Shown here in pieces: positions 60,181-64,000 of a stretch of 64,000 nucleotides of DNA. Every line of letters starts with the position of its first letter. The first letter of the stretch is position 1. The notes beneath the pieces are model-generated. The model saw only the letters and a list, made by a program, of their open reading frames with translations. It searched no databases and was not told the origin of the DNA. This DNA comes from Ardenticatenales bacterium (GTDB lineage Bacteria; Chloroflexota; Anaerolineae; Promineifilales; Promineifilaceae). The stretch covers positions 83,211 to 147,210 of the forward strand of contig JACKBM010000008.1 of assembly GCA_020634575.1 (NCBI GenBank), in the 5' to 3' direction. Position numbers and translations under genes: made by a program.

Positions 60181-61533
60181 TTAATCGCCGGCCAACGCCA
60201 GCTTCGCCTCAATCATCTGAATCGTCTCATCGATATGGTCGATGAGCGCCTGCTGGCCGGCCCCTTCCGCTTCACCACGAACTGCCGTCAGGACCTGGAC
60301 CAGCTCGGGCTGAACCATGGCCGGATTTTCGTCCAGCAATTGGCGCCGCGCCTCAGGGTCGCGGGTGCGCACCAGCTGATTGACAAAGCGGACTTCGGCC
60401 GGCGCCTGCTCTTCCATCAACGCCAGGATCGTCTGGTAAATCTGCTTGAGGGCGTCGGCCTGCTGTTGCTGGCCGCCTTTCTCAAACTCGCCGATGTTGG
60501 CCGACAACACATACATAAAGGCGTCGTCGATCTCGTCCAGCCGATTACGGATTTCGGCCACGTAATCGTCCGCCGTCAGGATGGCATTGAGCGTCTCGCC
60601 GGCTTTGACCATGATCTGCTGCGATTGCTGCTGCAGCTCATCGTAGACCGCCAGGAGCTTTTCACGGAGTTTCATTAGCGGCTGGGCGGCCGTGTCACCA
60701 CCAAGCTGCTGCTTCTTCTCAATTTCCTCAGTCAGCAAGCTGAAAAATTCATAGGAAAGCGCCTGCTGGCCCATGGCGATGACGGTGTCCAGAATCTCCT
60801 CATCAGCCGCATTCTTCACCAGGTGCTTGAGGTAAATTTCCGGGGTCAGGGCGCCCGCCTTCTGGGCCTCTTTCTGGAAAGCGGTCAGGGCGACCTGGCG
60901 CTTTTCCAGCTGCCGGCCAACTTCCGTTTCCTGGAACAGCCGCACCCGCAGGTTTATCAGCTTGATCGCCCGCTCTTCCTGGCCGGTCTGATTGGCCTCT
61001 TCGATGACGGATTGCAGGATGCTGAAAAACGTCTCGTCGATCTCTTTGGCCCGCTCTTTGAGCAGATAATCAACCACATCCCGATCAGCCGTCGCCAGCG
61101 TATTGACCAGCTCGACCTGGGCCCGCTGCCGCTCGATCATCTCTTTGGTGATCCCTTCGGTCTCCAGGACCCGCTCCATAAAGGTTTGCAGCGTTAAAAT
61201 CGTTTCCGGCTGCAACAGATAGCCTTTGGGCGCAGATTCGGGCAACGAGGTCATCGCTTGCTGTACCATCCGGCCGATCAAGCGCTCGCGATCAGCCGTC
61301 GGGATGTTCAGCTCCATGGGCACATGAACCATAAACATCTGGTTCTCTGGATCATGGTAAACGAGCGGCGTCAGCACGGGAAAGACGGTGCTGCAGCTCG
61401 GGCATTGGACGACGTTAAGTTGACCGCTCAGCAATAAGCGTTTTAAGGATGGATTGACGCCGACGTCAATCATCTGGTGCACCTCGGCCACAAACGGCGT
61501 CTGGCACCGAGGGCATGATACCTGGGTTTGCAT
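60181..61533 (-). CDS. CpXC domain protein
   Basis: 450 residues; AGGAGAG lies six bases before the ATG. The N-terminal CPRCQTPF and CPSCSTVFPVLTPL are the paired CpxC motifs of the CpXC domain (about 1-125), with YHDPENQMFMVHVP. The remainder (about 130-450) is almost entirely helical and Glu/Gln-rich, with no membrane segment. Zinc binding is likely. The family has no assigned activity. The C-terminal extension is long compared with typical CpXC proteins. Confidence 0.88.
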   Translation of the reverse strand: MQTQVSCPRCQTPFVAEVHQMIDVGVNPSLKRLLLSGQLNVVQCPSCSTVFPVLTPLVYHDPENQMFMVHVPMELNIPTADRERLIGRMVQQAMTSLPESAPKGYLLQPETILTLQTFMERVLETEGITKEMIERQRAQVELVNTLATADRDVVDYLLKERAKEIDETFFSILQSVIEEANQTGQEERAIKLINLRVRLFQETEVGRQLEKRQVALTAFQKEAQKAGALTPEIYLKHLVKNAADEEILDTVIAMGQQALSYEFFSLLTEEIEKKQQLGGDTAAQPLMKLREKLLAVYDELQQQSQQIMVKAGETLNAILTADDYVAEIRNRLDEIDDAFMYVLSANIGEFEKGGQQQQADALKQIYQTILALMEEQAPAEVRFVNQLVRTRDPEARRQLLDENPAMVQPELVQVLTAVRGEAEGAGQQALIDHIDETIQMIEAKLALAGD

Positions 61534-61645
61534 GAACTCTCCTGGGGCGAATAATGGGTTTGGTTCGGCTCGGGCCTACCGCGTCATGGGCGCGGGGTCA
61601 GAGAGGATGACCGGCCGGTTCTCTCAATGGGCAGACCAGAGCACG

Positions 61646-63229
61646 TTACGATTCGCCAGCAACTGTTTTTCTTGGTAAGGAAAAGGTGAACGTGGTGCCA
61701 GCCCCTTCACCCTCACTATTAAACCATATCTTGCCGCCATGCGCCTCAATGATGGCTTTTGTGAGGAAAAGGCCCAGTCCGGTTCCCTCTGTCTTCCGGC
61801 TCAACGCATTATCCAGCCGGGAAAATTTCTGGAAGATCCGATGGCGCTCGTGATCAGGGATACCGATACCCTTATCCTGCACCGCCACCATGACCTCATG
61901 AGGGTGGACATCCCCTTTGATCGTGATGTCTTCGCCATTAGGCGAATATTTGATTGCGTTGCTAACCAGGTTATTAAACACCTGGTTTAGGCGACGCTCA
62001 TCCCCATAAACCAACGGGAAATCGTCCGGGAAATCCAGCAAAATGCGATGCGTCTGCTCAGTCTTATAAAACTTCTTGGCCGTCAGCTGAGCGATCAACG
62101 GCAAGGAGACATCTTCACTCATTTCCAGCTTGAAGGTGCCGGATTGCAGCCGTGATGCCTCCAGTAAATCGTCGATCAGCGCCGTCAACCGATCCGCTTC
62201 ATCCTCGATAACCTGCAAATACTCGTCGGTGACCTCGCGGGGCCAGTTGGCGTCCTGCCGTTTCAGGGTGCCGGCGTACCCTTTGATGATGGAAACCGGC
62301 GTTTTTAGCTCATGGCTCACCACAGAGATAAAGGTCTTTTGCAGCTCTTCCTGCTCGCGAAAACGGGTCAGGTCGCGCACATTGGCGATGATGGCGTGTA
62401 GCTCGCCGCGAGCGTCAGTCAGCGGCGCATAGGTTATGCCCAGGGAGATCTTTTTACCATCGCGCCGGCTCAAATCACCCTCAACATACAGATGGGCGGA
62501 GCCAGGTTGCGGCCACTTGTTAGCCAGCGCCATCTCCAGATCCATCTCCGTCTTCAGAGACTTCCAGCGGACCACCTCATCATGTGTCGCGCCGATGGCC
62601 ATCTGGGCGTGCCAGCCAGTCATCCGGCTCAATGCCTGGTTGAAATCGGTGATATGTAGATTTGGATCCAGGATCATGACGCCATCAGCGCTCTGCTCCA
62701 GAATCGCATTGAGACGCTGCCGCTCGGCATTGACGGCCTCGTACAGGCGCGCGTTCTTCACAGCGATGGCCGCCTGGTTAGCAAAATTGTGCAGTAGCTG
62801 GGCATCGTCCTTGCGGAAGCGGTATTCCTCGGTCCGGAAAACGTAGATCACGCCCACCATCGTGTCGCCGCTGATCATGGGCAGCGGCAGCACTTCGGTC
62901 AGGCCTATGTCGGCGGCATTGGCGATATGCATCATGCGCTGGGTCAATTTGGGAATGACTTCCCGCTCCATGCCCGGCTCATAGGGGATATCACGCAGCA
63001 GACTGGAATGAGCCTCCGTCACCGCCTGGGGAATGCCGTAGACAGCCGCGGCCCGAAAGGTATCGTTGTTGGGATCCACCAGCACAATGATGCCGGCCCG
63101 AGCCGAAATAAATTCCACGCTGGCACGCACAATAATGCGCAGCACATCGTTCAGCTCCAGCTCTGAGGTCAGAGCCCGGCTGATCGCCAGCAGATATTCA
63201 CGTTCCAGAATTCGATAATCAACAAGCAT
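61646..63229 (-). CDS. GAF-PAS sensor histidine kinase
   Basis: 527 residues from ATG 63229, where conserved sequence begins. Domains: GAF (about 15-165, with AAAVYGIPQ), PAS (about 175-295, ILEQSADGVMILDPNLHITDFN), HisKA with the phospho-His in SVVSHELKTPVS, and HATPase with NLVSNAIKYSPNG, QDKGIGIPD, FQKFSR and GTGLGLFLTKA. Soluble, and smaller than the kinase at 13424 but of similar style. No response regulator is adjacent. Confidence 0.92.
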   Translation of the reverse strand: MLVDYRILEREYLLAISRALTSELELNDVLRIIVRASVEFISARAGIIVLVDPNNDTFRAAAVYGIPQAVTEAHSSLLRDIPYEPGMEREVIPKLTQRMMHIANAADIGLTEVLPLPMISGDTMVGVIYVFRTEEYRFRKDDAQLLHNFANQAAIAVKNARLYEAVNAERQRLNAILEQSADGVMILDPNLHITDFNQALSRMTGWHAQMAIGATHDEVVRWKSLKTEMDLEMALANKWPQPGSAHLYVEGDLSRRDGKKISLGITYAPLTDARGELHAIIANVRDLTRFREQEELQKTFISVVSHELKTPVSIIKGYAGTLKRQDANWPREVTDEYLQVIEDEADRLTALIDDLLEASRLQSGTFKLEMSEDVSLPLIAQLTAKKFYKTEQTHRILLDFPDDFPLVYGDERRLNQVFNNLVSNAIKYSPNGEDITIKGDVHPHEVMVAVQDKGIGIPDHERHRIFQKFSRLDNALSRKTEGTGLGLFLTKAIIEAHGGKIWFNSEGEGAGTTFTFSLPRKTVAGES

Positions 63230-63409
63230 AATGGGCGCCGCCAGACTGTCCTGATAAGTGCAGTATGCCCAACCAAAACTGGAAGGGCACCCTATGGACG
63301 GCAAGATTACGTGGCCTGTGTCATATTCCCGTTAGACGGGAGGTTATCCCGGATTTTCTGGGCTGCGGCAGCCCAAAATACCAATTTTCAAATTGATGCT
63401 GTAAAAGGG

Positions 63410-63439
63410 TTGACAAGCGAATTTCAAATATGTTACTGT
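63410..63439 (+). promoter_or_regulatory. Sigma-70-type promoter
   Basis: TTGACA at 63410-63415 and TACTGT at 63434-63439, with an 18-bp AT-rich spacer. It points toward the structured leader and small ORF. Confidence 0.6.
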
Positions 63440-63446
63440 GTTCTTC

Positions 63447-63652
63447 GTCATTAAAGACACCTGAGAAAGAAACAATGTTGATGATAAACAAACAGCGCGA
63501 TCAATTACATAGTTGTCAAAGGCCAGTTGGTCTTGGCACGCCGGAGTCCGGCCTGATCGCTACCTGTTTGTCGCCCGCGGAGATCTCTGCCTGAGTTAGA
63601 GTTTCTAACCTTAAGCATGTGATGACGCGGGCCCAAGTGCCCGCGTTTTTTA
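63447..63652 (+). ncRNA. Candidate structured leader or small RNA
   Basis: This is the expected transcript between the promoter and the first terminator. It contains a perfect hairpin gccgga-g-tccggc near 63541-63553, a small ttagag/ctaa hairpin near 63596-63608 and the terminator. It matches no RNA family I can name. A free small RNA or an attenuator for the ORF at 63691 are both possible. Confidence 0.35.
63625..63652 (+). terminator. Rho-independent terminator 1
   Basis: acgcgggc-ccaagt-gcccgcgt forms a perfect 8-bp stem followed by TTTTTT. Confidence 0.85.
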
Positions 63653-63690
63653 TTTCCGGGCCCAAACCAGACGACAGGAGAGATGTGACA

Positions 63691-63870
63691 ATGTTCGATC
63701 AGCCAACATGCACCGCCAAAGCCAATCTGTCCGCCAGCCTGCTCCTCGCAGCGCGTGTGCCCGTCGTCATCCGTGTCTCCGGTAATGGTTGGGGTTTTGG
63801 TGTGCAATTGATCGAGCAGGATCCGACCAGTGATCCGGGTGGTCCGCCCCGTCAGCGATCTCGCAACTAG
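63691..63870 (+). CDS. 59-residue hypothetical small protein
   Basis: ATG 63691 is preceded by AGGAG with a 10-base spacer. The product starts MFDQPTCTAKANLSASLLLA, then has VPVVIRVSGNGWGFGVQLIEQ and a Pro/Arg-rich tail ending in two Arg near the C-terminus. It is not clearly membrane-spanning. The stop codon lies in a small hairpin tctcgc-aacta-gcgaga. It is bracketed by two near-identical terminators. No family recognised; a small regulatory or precursor peptide cannot be excluded. Confidence 0.5.
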   Translation: MFDQPTCTAKANLSASLLLAARVPVVIRVSGNGWGFGVQLIEQDPTSDPGGPPRQRSRN

Positions 63871-63900
63871 CGAGATTCTAAGCCACAGTGCTGCTAACGG

Positions 63901-63936
63901 ACGCGGGTCACCTCAAAAGGTCACCCGCGTTTTTTG
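63901..63936 (+). terminator. Rho-independent terminator 2
   Basis: acgcgggtcacct-caaa-aggtcacccgcgt has a strong stem followed by TTTTTT. The stem base and T run match terminator 1 almost exactly (acgcggg...cccgcgtttttt). Confidence 0.85.
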
Positions 63937-63978
63937 TTTCCAGCGCCAGGTGGGGCAACCACCCTGATACGGAAATTA

Positions 63979-63995
63979 TCTGGTTCGAATCCAGA
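63979..63995 (+). other. tRNA T-arm-like hairpin at window edge
   Basis: tctgg-ttcgaat-ccaga has a perfect 5-bp stem and the 7-base TTCGAAT loop of tRNA T arms. The next five bases, caggg, can pair with ccctg at 63962-63966. The upstream sequence does not form D or anticodon arms, and the window ends here. Confidence 0.3.
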
Positions 63996-64000
63996 CAGGG

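Larger units (their letters stand above)
63230..63690. other. Non-coding stretch with promoter, structured leader and terminator
   Basis: Upstream of the kinase start there is no coding sequence. The region contains a promoter at 63410, a possible ~200-nt structured transcript, and a terminator at 63625, before the small gene at 63691. Confidence 0.55.

Noticed and set aside
63962..64000. A complete tRNA gene at the window end
   Set aside because: Only a T-arm-like hairpin and a short stem are present; D and anticodon arms are absent upstream.

Overview
The window looks like a bacterial chromosome segment of moderately high GC. Gene content suggests a Chloroflexota member of the Anaerolineae/Caldilineae type: large cytoplasmic multi-GAF histidine kinases, a eukaryotic-type UDP-glucose pyrophosphorylase, a YyaL-type protein, a CpXC protein, lamin-tail/ExeM-like lipoproteins and CAP-domain secreted proteins. 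That taxonomic call is inference; no rRNA or other decisive marker is present. One 10-bp palindrome, ACCGGCCGGT, occurs about 25 times, far above chance, and gives the region a strong compositional signature.

Layout. 1-7 kb: the 3' end of a molybdopterin oxidoreductase gene, a halogenase-like flavoprotein with a small membrane hydrolase, a MerA-like flavoprotein with a TVP38 membrane protein, and a cytoplasmic HtrA-like protease. 7-13 kb: housekeeping genes (holB, UDP-glucose pyrophosphorylase, mutM, adenosine deaminase) among small conserved genes. 13-24 kb, minus strand: a five-GAF histidine kinase, an oversized secA, prs, meaB and a free-standing B12-binding subunit. 24-30 kb: a YyaL-type protein, a frameshifted trpA, and a plus-strand operon headed by a stand-alone EF-G domain IV protein. 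30-37 kb: a run of frameshifted genes (membrane protein, DinB, tsaD, selA, ABC-F ATPase, AI-2E transporter). At several sites one base in a homopolymer restores the frame, so sequencing or assembly error is at least as likely as gene decay. 38-44 kb: an ExeM-like nuclease lipoprotein, an acyl-CoA dehydrogenase-like protein and a CAP-domain protein.

The most striking region is 44-52.5 kb, a six-gene minus-strand operon. In transcription order it encodes a membrane-anchored 12-heme c-type cytochrome, a protein combining zinc ribbons with a cytochrome c domain, a giant cytochrome with about 43 CxxCH motifs built from 120-bp tandem repeats, a di-heme b-type membrane protein with an inserted coiled coil, a two-cluster ferredoxin and an FAD/NAD(P)H oxidoreductase. 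Together they could form a path from NAD(P)H through flavin, Fe-S and heme b to a long heme wire outside the membrane. An ECF sigma factor and a membrane anti-sigma/FecR-like protein lie divergently upstream (52.9-54.8 kb).

55-64 kb holds a phosphotransferase, a tex operon with a small HExxH protein, an enolase-superfamily enzyme, a CpXC protein and a GAF-PAS histidine kinase. The window ends with a promoter, a structured leader, a 59-aa ORF between two near-identical terminators, and a tRNA T-arm-like hairpin cut by the window edge. Several intergenic regions hold palindromic or inverted-repeat elements, some in more than one copy.
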